A stretch of DNA of 64,000 nucleotides, taken from assembly GCA_944472155.2 (NCBI GenBank), contig OX235273.1, positions 86,236,793 to 86,300,792 of the forward strand, given 5' to 3'. A program made the translations under genes and the position numbers. Under the pieces are notes generated by a model. That model was not told the origin of the DNA. It saw only the letters and a list, made by a program, of their open reading frames with translations, and made no database searches. Positions 1 to 12,850 of this stretch are shown here, in pieces (positions within the stretch are counted from its first letter, which is position 1; each line of letters begins with the position of its first letter). The stretch is from Trichobilharzia szidati (lineage: Eukaryota > Platyhelminthes > Trematoda > Strigeidida > Schistosomatidae).

Positions 1-1160
1 GTCTTTTCGTTGAAATACGGTTTCTAAAATCCATTTCTGTCGAAAAAACCACTAAAAACAACGTAGAATAGCCCAAACACCACACCACGATAACACCTTA
101 AAACCGCAGCAATTAGCTGATTTGTTCCTCTATCCTCTGCCTGAAATCGCAATATTACATCAATTAAATCTTCCCCCAAAATCAAGGCCACTTGAAACCC
201 ATAGCAACATAGCAACGGACATCTTAGCGGGGATATACAATAAAGTCACTCGGCGTGCAGTGGGAGATAATGTGATAATGATATATTAGTATATTAGAGA
301 TATTAGTATCAGCGTTTGGTGCCAACACTGTGTCAGCTATCTCCTGGGAAATATGCCTTGTCCTAGCTGTAGACTGTTCGATATGCCAGCAAGGAATTGA
401 TCCGATTTAATGCGTGTTATATGCATGATGCCAGGTGTTTCCGTTAACTGACGCTGGTGAATATCCTGCTCGAAGTGGCTAGTCGGGCAATGTTATTGTG
501 AAAGTTATAATCGATATGAGCATTCGGTAATTTGTTGCCATAATAGGAATGAAGTCTTGGCATCTGGCTGAGATACTTATCAAACCATGGCAAGTTTTTT
601 GCAGACATTGGCATATGCTCTCTACAAAATTCATAACGTGTATGAATGGGTTCTATGGACTTATTTGGCTTAATGAATGTGGTCTGTAGCCGGTGTTTAG
701 GAGACTTTCTATAACATTCAGTTGATAGAACATTTAAAAGGGGGCTGGCTGACGATGGGTTTGCGTAGTTGATGAGCAGAATAATACCAAATACTTCGCT
801 GTTGTTTGTCTAGAAGTAGTGGTTGGATATAATTGCATTCCACTTAAGACCAATTAGGCCTACCTCTAGGAGCTTGGTTTATCATAACTGACCTTTTCTT
901 AGTAAGATGACTTAGGGGTGCTTGCTTTTTTTCATATCAGTAGGCTTTCGTACTTTGGGTTCGGAATTTAATTTATTTACTTTTGCATCCCTTTTCTTAT
1001 GTTAAACTGGTTGATGGTGGCTAACAGGGCAGCCAGCACATGTTATATAGGGTATCTGTTGCTCGAACACACCTAGCGCTTTAGTTTTCTTATTGGCAAT
1101 GGGGTATTTGCCATAATGCCTTGGGAACTTGCTTACTAGGGTATCTACACCGTACTAGTA
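1..1160. other. Unresolved repeat-like stretch
   Basis: No open gene was found. The stretch lies directly downstream, on the - strand, of the LINE ORF1 relic at 1163-2086, so it is where an ORF2 endonuclease would start. Short open pieces exist on the - strand (for example 24-215), but I could not match them to endonuclease motifs. It may be decayed LINE sequence; this is inference from position only. Confidence 0.3.
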
Positions 1161-1162
1161 CT

Positions 1163-2086
1163 TCACAGTGGATGGATTGTTAGACTGAGGAGTAAATGAC
1201 TGATAAGGAGATGGGTGGAACACCAGTGGGATGGGTTTTCATGTTTCTGGCTCTTGACCCTTGTGTCAGTGTGCAAACGACATATTTCAACATCATGTTC
1301 TGTTGATTCATCTATGTCCACCATTTCAGTGTCAGCATCAGTCTCTTTATATAATACTTGGCTAAAACTTGTCAGTGCCTGCGAAATTGTCCGATGCATG
1401 AGGTTATCAGGCATTTCACTAGACGGAATAACGCATGGAACATCATCTACAGTTGTCCTATTAGAGTGATCAGCATTTAGTGTTCCAGAGTGGCATCGTC
1501 TTTGGCATGGTGTTAAATCAGGTGCAACCCTGATGTTAGTGTAGGGTGTTGAAGAGCCTATTGTCTTACCAGATTTCAGAAAATTCCTAGACCTTTCAAT
1601 CGACCTGAACTTGAAAAGTACCGGGCATGAGTGGTTTGCAGATTTCTTACGAAGACGCAAAACCTGACATTCTTTGAACGAAATATTACAGGCCTTTAGA
1701 CATGAAGTTTTAAGTCTAGCAATAGGCTATCTATCTGGAATTATATAAGCCAAGACGTTATGTGAAGACATAATCCACTTAACAGCTTTTCCAGTCAAAT
1801 AGTCAATTATGCGCTCGGATTTGATAAGTGATTCTAGATGTGATGTGAGGGGCAGAATGCTGTCAACCTAATCTGTAGGCCTCCTACTGATTTCTGAAGT
1901 GTCAGCAAATCATTTTTGCTACGAGCCGCATTATCTAGCATTTCCTCCGTGACATCAGATACCATAAATTTGGGTGTATCTGGTGCCAAATGTGGAATCA
2001 TCTGCGGGACTGAGGCGTTCAGGGGGTTGACGAGTATTAGATCTCAGTCTCTTAAGAGTACTTACGGGTTTGACTGACTTAACCAT
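1163..2086 (-). pseudogene. Broken LINE ORF1 (CR1-like, nucleic-acid-binding type)
   Basis: A - strand coding relic that starts at a plausible ATG near 2086. It is readable in pieces through a heptad-like stretch (LLTLQKSVGGLQIRL) and a basic module (VLRLRKKSANHSCPVLFKF) to the segment YTNIRVAPDLTPCQRR, a type of sequence common in ORF1 of flatworm CR1-like LINEs. It then ends at a stop near 1163. The reading frame shifts around 1990 and around 1855, and there is an in-frame TAG near 1727, so it is not functional. ORF1 proteins of this group are thought to bind RNA. The family assignment rests on remembered motif resemblance, not a search. Confidence 0.55.
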
Positions 2087-4009
2087 TATGGAGACAAGAA
2101 TTTTCGTAATTTCCGGAAAAAAGTCTTGTGGATATAGGAAAAGACTGTTGTATTATCGAAGTATCAAAAACAACAATAAACAGCTATGTACTGGAAAATA
2201 AAAAAGTCAGACTTTCCTTTGATAGTACTGCCTGGGGGGGAAATACTTAGTTGCAGGCGATTGGAAAGGGTATCAGAAGATTCCGGGTTGTAGATTCCAC
2301 AAGTGAATACTATACGTAGTTCCAGGTGGCAGAATACAATCCTGATTAAGCATGGATATGTGGATATTGTGAGGAACGCAGCTGAATTCCAAAAAGAATA
2401 TTGAAAGATGATGCACGCAGAAAAAGAACACCTGTAGCGCAACAGTTTCACCTGTCAGTATTCAATATTAAATTAAATTTTGTGAGATTGTACTGTTTAC
2501 TGACCAAAGAGATTCATTAAAGTAGATAAATGTGAAACACACAGATGTTCTAAACTATCTGTGGAACACAATGACAGTTACAGGTACAAATAATTCCTTA
2601 GTCGTCAGGTCCAAACGAAGGGAAACGAGCAAGTAAAGAAACACTGATCGCGGCTATGCGCTTAAGAAACCGTCTGTAATGATGACTTGTAACTGCGCAA
2701 CTCTTTTTCCATACATTTTCAATATATTTCTTCTGTGCTTAACATCCTCTTCCTCACGCTTTTTCTAAAAGTATTCTTCTGTTAGGAGGTACATTCATCT
2801 CATCCATTCATTTCTCCTCTTTAAACTGTCATCTATAACATGGATGATGCATAAGATTCCCATGTGGCATTTAAAGCCTGGAACTGACATTAATTCCAGC
2901 TCATCTCCTTTTGGAGTCAACCAAAGCAAAGGCAGTCAAGTGGCGGGACGAGCTACGCAGAAGTTTACCGAAGATCAGGAACCTATACCTCACAATCAAG
3001 AGGCGAGCACAAAGAAATCAAATTGGTTTATACTAGCTCGTAAAAACGATATTGGATATTGGATACTGTAGTGAATCATGCATTCCGTCTCAAAATCATC
3101 AGAGAACCATGAAACCTCTGGTGAATTAAACTGGTAGATAAGTATATGGAAACAGAATACATCGGTGGTCTATCGAAATTCGACGAAACTGAAAAAAAGC
3201 AGTGATAAGTCAAAACGGTCATAAACAGTGGTGACTGGCACATCAGATATTGAATTGTTTTATGATGCTAATTGGCTCATTTGTAGCAACGCACTTTAAA
3301 TACCGCAGGGTTTGTTATCCTCTTTAAATTATTTCTTTATTTATACTCCCTTGTCTTAAACAATGATCTTCCCCCCTCTTTCTCTTTCAAATACCTGAAG
3401 GCATACGTGCAAAGTTTATGAAAATCCTTGCATAGTAAAGTAGAATTTCAGTGAATAGCAAGAATACTGCACGGCATATATTTCACAATAGCTGTAGCAA
3501 AATAAAACTTTGATGCAACATTGCTTCATGTAAAATATTATCATCTTTTGGAGAATTGTTAAACCACACTTACTTCGAAAAAATTTGAAGCTTCTTCTTC
3601 ATTATTGTCGTTATATTTAATAAGTATCTTTTTAACTGGAGTTAGTGTCCTTTCAGCTGCATCACTTAATAGTACAAGTAATTAAGCACAATTTGAATAG
3701 GTATTCTTTCGATTACTTCGAAAGCCTACACTAATATTCATGTGACAGTTATCATAATGAAAAAATTCTTCTCATGTAGTTCAACAAAAAGTAATAACTG
3801 GTATTTTAGTGAATATATTTCACAGATTACTTGTTCAAAAAGACTTAACTTCTCTAAGTGCAACAACTCTTATATTTAGATAAACTTGTTTGTCTTATTT
3901 AGCTCTTGATAGTTTTATGGAGTCCTAGACAAAAATTATGTACAATGTGTTCACTTTTTACATTCACCTGAAACTGTACAAATTTGCTGTTTAGGACTCA
4001 ACAGTTCTT
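2087..4009. other. Intergenic stretch without recognised gene
   Basis: Only short, unsupported open frames are present (for example 2844-3071 on +). I see no motif, splice chain or repeat structure that I can name. Confidence 0.4.
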
Positions 4010-5890
4010 CAGATTTGATCCAGATTTATTGGTTGAGGAAAATTTCTGTGCTTGCCCAAACCCTTCTTGAATGAGTCAATTGAGGTCTCTGACACCATTT
4101 CTTTTCGGAGTGAGTCCCAGGAGTTCATGACTCGGTGTAAGAACCAGCACTCAACGGCAGTATACTTTCGCCTTGACTTCTGAACTCTAAGGTGTTCCGA
4201 ACTAGTGAAAGGAAAAGATTGGATGGATCACGTCCATAGTCATTACTTAAAATTTTAAACATTGTGATTAAATCTGCTCTCTGCCTACGGTATGATAGGG
4301 AGAAGAGATTTAAAATGTCTGGTCTTTCTTCACATTATATGCTATTCATGCCAGGAATCGTGCGTGTTGCCTTCCTTTGAACCCTTTCTGGAGTGTGTGA
4401 GTTCCCTTTAAGACAAGGACTGGTTGCCTGGATACAGTTTTCTAGTCTTAACCTCACCAGAGATGTATATAAAGAGATGAGCATATCTCTGATGATTCTA
4501 CTAAACGCTTACGAATTGTCCGTAATGATCTTAAAGTGAGAGCTGCTACCGCGCTACAGGGAGCTTTAGCTTTTAAATCGTGGCTTACTATGACACCTAA
4601 ATCCGAATGAGTTTAAACTGATCGGAGTATTATTCCCACTAGTCGTATGAGCTGTTGCCTGCATGTCCAACGCACATGGTTACTCATTTCTTTAGGTTGA
4701 TCGGGAGCATTCTTTGGATCAACCGGAAAGTTTTGCTGAGATCTTTTTGTACCATGAACGTGTCATTATCGCTCTTCACCTCTCTCCAGATTTTTAAGTC
4801 ATTTGCATAGAGGACCATAGGGGATTCGGTGAGAACAGGTAACTCCTTTATATAAAAGATGAATAAGTGTGGCCAGTGTATAGTGCCTTATGGCATTCCA
4901 CTACATACCGTTGGCCAGGAGGAGAGTTTTGAGTTGATCCTGACTCTATGTCTTATACTTATGTGGAATTCCTTAATTCGGCTCAGTAAGCTTCCCGTGA
5001 TTCCGAGACCTTCCAATTTCATCAGGAGTTTTTTGCAAGACACTTTGTCGAGGGTCTTGTTGAAGTCTACGAAAACGACGTCAGCGGGTCTCCTGTCGTC
5101 CTTTAACTTGACCCAGCTTTCTCATGCATTAAGAAGATTTATCAGGCATGAAAGGCTTCCGTGGAAGCCGTGCTTCACTCTGGACAGTAAGTCAATAGCT
5201 TTATTGGTGATTCTTTCCAGTATCTTGATCAAGGTGCTGGTGAGACTGATTGGTCTGTAGTTTAAAGGGCAGTGTTTTGGTCCTCCTTTGTGGATGGGGG
5301 TTACCGTGGCGTCTTTCTAGTCATGCGGTAAAACTCCATTCAGGACACATAGCTTGAAGGTCGTAGTCAGTGGACCGGCTGTGTGAACTGATAGCTCCCT
5401 GAGAAGCCTTGGATAAAAGCTATCGGGTCCGAATAACTTCGCTGAATCCAGTTTCTGTAGAGAATGGAGTACGATTTTTCGGTCGATATCGACAGAGTCT
5501 ATCATGTGTTCCTCTGACGTGGCCGGAGCTGATGCCATGAGAAGTGGCGACTCATGTGTCAAGACTGTGAAGAAATAGTGTGCTATTTTTACTGCTTTTA
5601 CTGATCCTCTTCGACTGTATCGTTATCAACAGGCAAGTTTGAGATCCAGCCGAATGTCTTATTCCTGAGGTTCATGTATGAAAAAGTTTCCTTAGGTTGT
5701 GCCGTTGCATTTTTATCTAGATGCATCCCTGATTGATGGATTCCTACAATAGCCTTGTCCCTGGCGATTGTATACAACCTTCTGGCCAAAAGGATTGCTT
5801 CAGAATTTTTGAAAAGCATAAATTTGTTATCGTAACATTGCTTAAGAAGTGAAATACTAAAAATATGAAAAGTTAAAAGCACGTCCACAC
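4010..5890 (-). pseudogene. Degenerate CR1/jockey-type LINE reverse transcriptase
   Basis: Reading the - strand gives the reverse transcriptase in order: a linker with NLRNKTFGWISNLP (about 5670), LDSAKLFGPDSFYPRLLREL (about 5430), VLPHD-stop-KDATVTPIHKGG (5335-5281), NYRPISLTSTLIKILERI (about 5262), motif A VVFVDFNKTLDKV (about 5075) and a motif C reading YAND at 4809-4798 in place of YADD. The typical LINE end (VMNSWDSLRKEMVSETSIDS, about 4125-4080) follows. Stops lie at 5319-5317, 5124-5122 and 4890-4888, and a frameshift lies near 4600. One catalytic Asp codon of motif C is Asn (AAT, 4803-4801), so the copy is dead. The 5' end is truncated near 5890; no endonuclease domain was seen. Confidence 0.85.
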
Positions 5891-7599
5891 TATTTCGAAG
5901 ACTAATAAAAAAAGACTTAATTATATTTACCTGGAAGGTTCAACCGAGACAATGCTTATATCGACCAATATTTTATATCTATTCAAACCTAACACATAAT
6001 AGTAGCAAACAGTCACAGAGGATTTCTGAACTCTTCAGATATACAAATAAGTAAACATAGTAGCCTGTAGTAATCTTTGTAGCCCATGTTTTTGTGTAGA
6101 TCAAGTTTCTACTCAAAGTGCGTTCATTGAGGGAACCAATTCTCTTAGGGAGTTCCGGACGCTGACCGACCTATTCGAGAATTTGAATTCCATTATCAGT
6201 TTTTAGCCAACATTTGAAAAGTTTTCGTGGTGATCCCAAAATATTCTAAGAAGACTAAGAAGATTAAAAATGCCAAAATCTAAATCAATGTTTAAAATGT
6301 CATCACAGTAAAAACGTTTCCTTTCCCATGATATGATATCTGAAAGAGGTTTAAAGTTTCCATCTTCTTTCCATGGGAGAGAAACAAATTTCACTTTACC
6401 AGCTTGATTTTTGTCGTTCACACTCATTCCAAGACATTCGCCCTTTTCTTGAGGCAGGAAGTGACAGAATGTGCGAGTGGTTAATAGTTTCAGTTGGAAC
6501 TAAATGAAACATTACTGTGTTATATAGGTTCACGTAATGAATAGTGACTGGACGTAAACTGAACATTTGGTTCCCGGAGGGACTCCAGCCCATGACCTTC
6601 CCACTGTTACTCTGATTAAATCAATCAATCTCATTATCAATTAACAACCTACTTCTCTTCTACTAACCAAGGACAATTAGAATTGACAGAAGACCTCACT
6701 GGGTAACTACTGTGATGATAAAGCGACAGTAACGTATAGTTTACTGACATGTTGGGAGGGTGTTGCCATTGGTGATTGCAGTGAAATGATGCCCAGTTTA
6801 ACAGTTAGTTCTCATAAATCAGGCGGTAGAAAGCCGGAATGATAATTCTTAGGCAGATAATTCGGTTCCTGTCGCCATCTAGATTCCCATTTCACCTTCT
6901 ATAATCACCCATTACGTCAATAATGGTAGACAGTCTGCTAAATCAAACATATCTGATACAGTCTTCCCATAATTTAAGTTGCCTGTATCGGCGAAATACC
7001 TAAAATTTGAAAAGTGGCAAAAATGATTAGATTTGCACCATTTAGGTAAACTTCATGCACACTTCAAAGGTTTGTAATTTAATAAAACCTTACCTATTAG
7101 GAGTTTCAGCCAGGTATTTTACGTTTCAGTAAACAGCTTTAAAGACAAGATCAGAGGCTTATTTGAACGTTATCATATCTTAGTGTAACTGCCCAGATCT
7201 TTTTGATCTCACGGTCGTTGCTCAATAATGAAGGTGTATGTTTTAGTCATCAAAGTTGCTATATTCTTAAGGTTGCAACGGCTGACTACCAGAATTCATC
7301 CAATAGTCTATATCTCACCCTAACATCACTCAGTGACACATGAGTAGATGCTTCCTATCAAGGATTTGCAATGCACATTGATAAAAAAGTATCTCTCCCT
7401 CACCGAAAATAGGAAGAATTGGGGAATGTGAAATTTGCTTTATGTGTTTGTGCCCTGATTAAATCAGTATTCAACTTAAAGGAATTCATGGTAAAATTTG
7501 TTTGACGCAACAGTTTTGACAGTCTTTAAAACTCCGCAAATTTGATTTCAAGCAGTAAAAGAAACTTCTCCTCTCATAAATGAAGGAAATTAGTCTCCT
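5891..7599. other. Stretch without recognised gene
   Basis: Two overlapping - strand open frames (6203-6427, 6396-6593) show no domain that I recognise and are probably repeat-derived. Nothing else could be supported. Confidence 0.35.
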
Positions 7600-8014
7600 T
7601 CGTAAATTTTCGAGTATTGGTTTTGTAAGGATTTTGTTCGATTATTTGCTGGCGGATTTCATCATGAGCTAACATCAGTTAGAGAACCATTGGAAAACCT
7701 GGGAGTACTGGTCAGCTGTTTCATCCTCCGGGTTTGGGACTCCTCAGTAGCACGCACTCACCCCAACTCGGTTCGAACCCAGGACCTTCTGGTTACAAGG
7801 CTAGCGAGCGCGTAAACCATCAAGCCACTAGGACCTTATCCAATAGCCCATGAATTTCAACTTCTATCAATTCATGACATAGCGTGACCACTTCGAAATG
7901 TCTTCTTCGATCAGCTACTGCCTCACCTTCAACCTGCTATACCCTAGTGGTCATGGCTTCCTACTAGAATCCCAGGTTAACTGCCTGAATAGGGCCAGTC
8001 GCTAGTGAGCGTCA
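7600..8014 (-). mobile_element. SINE A, full-length copy (tail type 1)
   Basis: A roughly 410-bp tRNA-derived repeat in reverse orientation. On the - strand it begins near 8014 (TTAATCTGACGCTCACTAGC), contains a pol III A-box-like AGTGGCTTGATGG and a B box GGGTTCGAACC, then a degenerate hammerhead-like segment (AGTCCCAAACCCGGAGGATGAAACAG), and ends in the tail AATCCTTACAAAACCAATAC. Other copies of the family lie at about 9490, 21070, 30725, 37955, 44670, 52012, 54980 and 58640. Confidence 0.75.
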
Positions 8015-8018
8015 GATT

Positions 8019-8140
8019 AATTTTTAAGTATTGGTTTTGTTTGATTGGTTGGAGGATTTCGTCATGAGCTGACATCAGTTAGAGAACCAATCCTCCAACC
8101 AATCAAACAAAATCCCTACAAAACCAATACTTGAAAAATT
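8019..8140. repeat. Inverted pair of SINE A tails
   Basis: Left arm 8019-8058 and right arm 8089-8140 are inverted copies of the SINE A tail (AAGTATTGGTTTTG / TTGATTGGTTGGAGGATT). The left arm lacks about 10 bp present in the right. The spacer holds another SINE A piece (TGAGCTGACATCAGTTAGAG). The result is a cruciform-capable structure directly next to the full SINE copy. Confidence 0.7.
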
Positions 8141-8858
8141 GTTTATATTTTATGTTTTATCAGATAAGTTTGTTCACTACATTTATTCATACTACTACAC
8201 TGTTTAAGTTTTTATTGTGCTTTAGTAAGGTAGTATTGAAAGAAACTGTTCTCTTATGTAAAATTTCAGAAGAAATTTGAGAGTAATTAATCCATCCAAT
8301 TGCGAATTATAATGTTTAACTTGCAGCCTTAAGTTTTGAAATCATCTACTTGATATTTACATCAGTAATTTAATAATTTTCAGAAATAGTGACAATACAA
8401 TCTAAAATCTCGGATAAATGGGCACTGTTTAAAGTTGTGTTTTAATGCTGTATTTTTTAGGAAGGTCGTTGAAACTGCAATTACATATGTTTAGCATCAG
8501 TTTGCTTTATCTATCTACTTACAAGGACGAATCATTCATCGCAATATACTTTATGAGAAGTTACCTAATATGGAATTATATTCTACTACAGTCCCCTAAG
8601 TCTACCTCTACACTGACGATTTAAATCTTATGTTTCAGTGTAACTTAATAAGGGATACTGATGTATATGGTGACTTATTTTTCCCTTTAATAGGTTTTTT
8701 CAGTTAAATATGTTTGATTATCTTAACTAACAATGACATCTACTGAAAGACCAAGTCATAAATTTGATTTTCACTTCAAAACAATTAGTTTTAACAGAAT
8801 GTCTATGCAGTATTACAGGACGTTGTGCATCAGCTGTTTAGTAAATGCGTCTTACCTT

Positions 8859-8972
8859 CATATTAGATAAGTTTGTTTGATGTAACATACATATCTGATA
8901 CAGTATTAATTATCCAGTTATTAATGCTGTATCAGTTTATGCTATATCGAATAAATTTATCTAATATGGAAC
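8859..8972. repeat. Degenerate head-to-head PLE terminal repeat (palindrome)
   Basis: The core arms CTGATACAGTATTAAT (8895-8910) and ATTAATGCTGTATCAG (8920-8935) pair at 15 of 16 positions. The similarity continues outward, with gaps, for about 50 bp per arm (CATATTAGATAAGTTTG versus the inverse of ATAAATTTATCTAATATGG). The right arm plus GAACTGTATTCTGCTACAGT resembles the PLE terminal repeats at 17.6, 20.7 and 34.4 kb. Confidence 0.6.
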
Positions 8973-9489
8973 TGTATTCTGCTACAGTCCCCTGCTTTGC
9001 TTCATCGTTAATTTGAGCAGTTTGGATATTTTTACTAGCCTTAAATTTATGCAAAAATTATACACTGATTGGTCACTAGGGCGTAAAAATAGTCGCGTGC
9101 CTAGAAATTATTGTTTAGTAGTGGTTGTTTACACCCTAACAACCAATCAGCGTATCCGGTACAGTCCTTCAGGAGGGTCAGTTGTGAGCCTGAATACCTC
9201 GGCAGTAATGATCCCAATTACATTAATAGGTAGAGCGAGTTCGAATCTCTAAAAGGACATCAATTTTTTCAAGGCTTCAAACATCCCTTGCTGACTAGTA
9301 CCGACTGCAACTAACCACCTAACTTGCAAAAAACTATGTTTATAGAAGTATTATAAATTAATCAAGGCACTGAAGCATACGATAACGTGTACTGCTATAA
9401 AGTGAAACAAATTCTATCACACTTTACGGAGTTTTAAAGCTGTTAGTCGAAAAATATTAAATTAATCTAATAAAATAATGGTACAGTGT

Positions 9490-9795
9490 TTATAAACAAA
9501 ATGTAGGCTGAAGGTGAGGCAGTGGCTCATCGAAGAAGACATTTCGAAGTGGTTGCGCTATGTCATGAATTGACAGAAGTTAAAATCCATGGGCCATTGG
9601 ATTAGGTCCTAGTGGCTTAATGTTCTATGCGTTCTCTCGCCTTGTAACCAGAAAGTCCTGGGTTCGAATCCCGGTGGGTGTGTACTGATGAAGAGTCCCA
9701 AACCGGGAGGATGAAACAACTGTCCAGTACTCAAAGGTTTTCCATTGGTTCTCTAACTCATGTCAGCTCATGATGAAATCCTCCATCCAAATAAA
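9490..9795 (+). mobile_element. SINE A copy (tail type 1)
   Basis: Forward copy that begins GCTGAAGGTGAGGCAGTGGC, with an A-box-like TAGTGGCTTAATGGT... region, B box GGGTTCGAATCCC (about 9660-9672), a hammerhead relic at 9681-9730 (GTACTGATGAAGAGTCCC...GATGAAACAACTGTCCAGTAC) and the tail ATGATGAAATCCTCCATCCAA. The ribozyme core is rearranged (ATGAAGA instead of CTGATGA), so it is not expected to be active. Confidence 0.75.
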
Positions 9796-10886
9796 CAATT
9801 TTTACTTTCTGTTGGTCAAACTAATATTCAACAAAATGATCCAGAAATAATTTGTAAAAAATGAGAAATTTTCTTACCCCAATAAATAATGAGTAATCAA
9901 ACTATAGAAGCTAAATAGAAAGCGTAGGAAACAAAGACGATATAGAAAGCTGTGCCTACACTAATAAAAACATAAGTGCATGGAATGCCATTTCGTAAAT
10001 GATGCTGTATCAGTGAGTGTTTCATTGAATAAACGTGTTTAAATTGACATTACTTCAATGTATGGTGACTAAATAGTTAGGTTAATTCATCGTTGTAACC
10101 AGTTAAAGTTTCATTAACCAGGTGAAATTTGTAAAAAATAACTTTAAGCTTTGTAATGAGATGTCTGGAGATGTTCGGTAATCACAAGAGAAAAATTTGT
10201 TCACTTTCGCTGCAAAATACAAGTATTTACTTTCGATCGTAGTTTGCAGACATCAAGTCACCAACAACAAGTTGAGCGTTGTGTATTACTATTCACTCAG
10301 TACAAAATTTTATCTTAGGTATGTAAGTGTTTGATTAACTGGGATAAAAATCTATTTGATCTTACAACTCATTCTTTAATCCATTAATTTAAACAAGTTT
10401 TCTGCTATGGCTAATTCATATGTGTTGCTTACACAGCTTTGTAGTATACGCGAAAAGTTTTAAATCATCTATTAGCTGCTGACTGTCCTCTAGCATAATG
10501 TGTGTAGCAGTCATAATTGTAGAATTTCAGAGTGTTTAAAATAAATAACTTAGCTTTTCTTTTTCTCAAAATTAGTTTGAGCTTTTTATGTGATAAAAAC
10601 TAAAGTAACACACACTCGATAATTTTAAATGATTCTCCAGCTAATATCAGTTGGCAATGTAAACGAAGTTAAAATCAGTTAAATATCGTCATGACAACTG
10701 ACTGAAAGTTATAATTTTTTTATTTTGATGGCATTTGCCGTACAATGTTTAAATTTTTTGTTTTATTATTAAATCTATAAAAGTCTGTTAATTACTATGA
10801 TGCTTGAATTATAGAAAATATGATAAGTAACTTATAAAATATCCACTCAGTTTTGTAGTCTCTTTATTCTACACTATATACTGTAG

Positions 10887-12595
10887 GAAGAGTGAAAATG
10901 ACAAGTTTTTCAATGCAGGACGATGAAAATAATCAAGATGTATTAGAATTTGAAAATAATCTTGAAAGAATTTCTCGTGATTTAGTCACAGACGTTTTAA
11001 CACGAGCTAGATGTATGATTGCACATGAATCACCTGTAGCCGAACAGAATAAGTATGAACTGGCACCACAGTCTTCAACATTACCAACACCACAATTGTT
11101 ATCGCCCACTGAATCTACTTGTCCCAAGAAAGATAATGCTTTAGACGAATATGCTGACTCATGCCTTATTTCTCCAACAAATCAAACATCTGTCACAAAT
11201 GAGGATATTCAAACTCCAAATACTACTAAGGAAGACTATAAAATAACTCCAACTGAAGATTTAAACAATGAGCTGACATCATCTGAGAGAAAACTAACTG
11301 AACAATACTCAATAGAATTTGATTTTCGTTCCAACGTTTTGAATGATTTTAGAGGTATTGGAGTTGGTTCAGCTACACCGGATACTCCACGTCAAACAGA
11401 TTGTCAATGGAAGTCAAGTACAGAGGCAGCGACAACGAAAAGTAGTATCTGCACCCCATTATACTGCCATACAAATACAAATAAACCGATTTATTTAAGA
11501 GAAGTATCTCCGTCACCGCCAACTGTTTCATCCACTATGATAGAATATAACTCAAATGACTTATCCAAAGAAACTATGTTGAATCCCGTCAGTGAGTGTC
11601 CAGCAACTTGTAGAATGTTGACATACAGACAAGATTCGCCAACAGTTATAAACACAATTGATATAGAAGAAAAACTGAAACCATTCAGTTCACCATTACC
11701 AATTTATGTACCTTCTACAGCATGTACGCGTATACTGAAATCTTCTGATATTAAAACTCTCACAAATAATTACAACCCATTACTGAATAGAATCAGAGAT
11801 ACGGATATCATGTCTATAGATTTATCTTATCATGACAAAAATTCTGTGGAAACATCCAGCACTAGCTCTAATAATGACAATTATATAACTTCTTCAAAAC
11901 AAAAAGTCCAACCGAATGTACCACGTTTACATTTGCCACTAAGCCCAAAGTTGAAGTCCTCATCTACACATGACCAAATAAGGAAACGAAATCCATCATT
12001 AACGCGAAATAACACTGAAAATAATAAAACGCCTATTCCACAGATTGCTAAATCTACAAGTTCGTCATTATGTTGGTGGGAACCATTGAATTGTACTGAT
12101 GTAAATTGTATGCGAACAAAGATGACAACAATAGCAGAATCACAGTACAAGGATAAATTCTACCTGCCCGAGCCGAATCCAGAAGTGATTCGACACTATC
12201 ATTATTTATGTGATCAGCAAGCAATGAAAGAAGCTCTACTTATTAAAGCAATAAAAGAGGCTGAAAATAAAGCAAAATATGATAAAATTGCACATTATGA
12301 ATTATTAAGACAAAAATCAAGAAACAATAAACATAACTATCATCAAAAACAAATTAGATTTATAAACTCTCACCAGTCAAGGAAAGATGACCTTAGAATA
12401 AATCGATTCAATAAAGTTAACAACAAATGTAACAACAGAGCGAATTTAACTAGACCTGAAAATTTTATCCACTTATTACAAAAAGAAAATAAACCAAAGA
12501 ATAATTTTTCACAATTTTCAAATGAGGAAGACTCAGATTTGACTGTCAGAAAGTCATGCATACAACGTTCAGTATTGAGTAGTACAAGTCAGAAT
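10887..12595 (+). CDS. Exon 1 of the large unknown gene (likely start exon)
   Basis: The frame is open from ATG 10898 to the donor at 12596 (CAGAAT|GTAAGT), giving 566 codons and ending in phase 0. I chose 10898 because it follows an acceptor-like tract (CTTTATTCTACACTATATACTGTAG, ending 10886) by 11 bases. In a schistosome that could be a spliced-leader trans-splice site or the end of a 5' UTR intron. Because no stop lies between that AG and the ATG, an upstream coding exon is also possible. The protein is Ser/Thr/Asn-rich, with an N-terminal amphipathic segment (residues about 22-42, ERISRDLVTDVLTRARCMIA) and a charged, helix-prone C-terminal part (AIKEAENKAKYDKIAHYELL). The codons are AT-rich, as expected for the host. 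No known domain was recognised. Confidence 0.8.
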
Positions 12596-12786
12596 GTAAG
12601 TTATTAATACTGGTCTTTTGATGGCTAGCTATTTTTATATTAAATTTTATTGATTTTTATGAGAAAATGGCGACTTATTGGGTGTGAATTTGATGTTAGA
12701 GATATGGAAAATATTCTTATCAATAAAATCAAAGGATATGAAAGAGTGTGACCAAATAAACAAAATCTGTAAATTATTTGAGCACG

Positions 12787-12850
12787 TTGATATCATTTTG
12801 AGCATTAACTCGTGCTCGTAATATTAATATCATCAGTGAATAAATAATAC
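12787..12850 (+). repeat. PLE terminal-repeat relic with hammerhead-like stems
   Basis: TTGAT (12787-12791) can pair with ATCAG (12832-12836), and GAGCA (12800-12804) with TGCTC (12813-12817), as in the better preserved copies at 20703 and 34338. The GAAAC block that should follow stem II has become GTAAT plus extra bases, so this copy is decayed. Confidence 0.5.

Noticed and set aside
4859..5260. 133-aa + strand open frame
   Set aside because: It is the antisense shadow of the LINE reverse transcriptase at 4010-5890.
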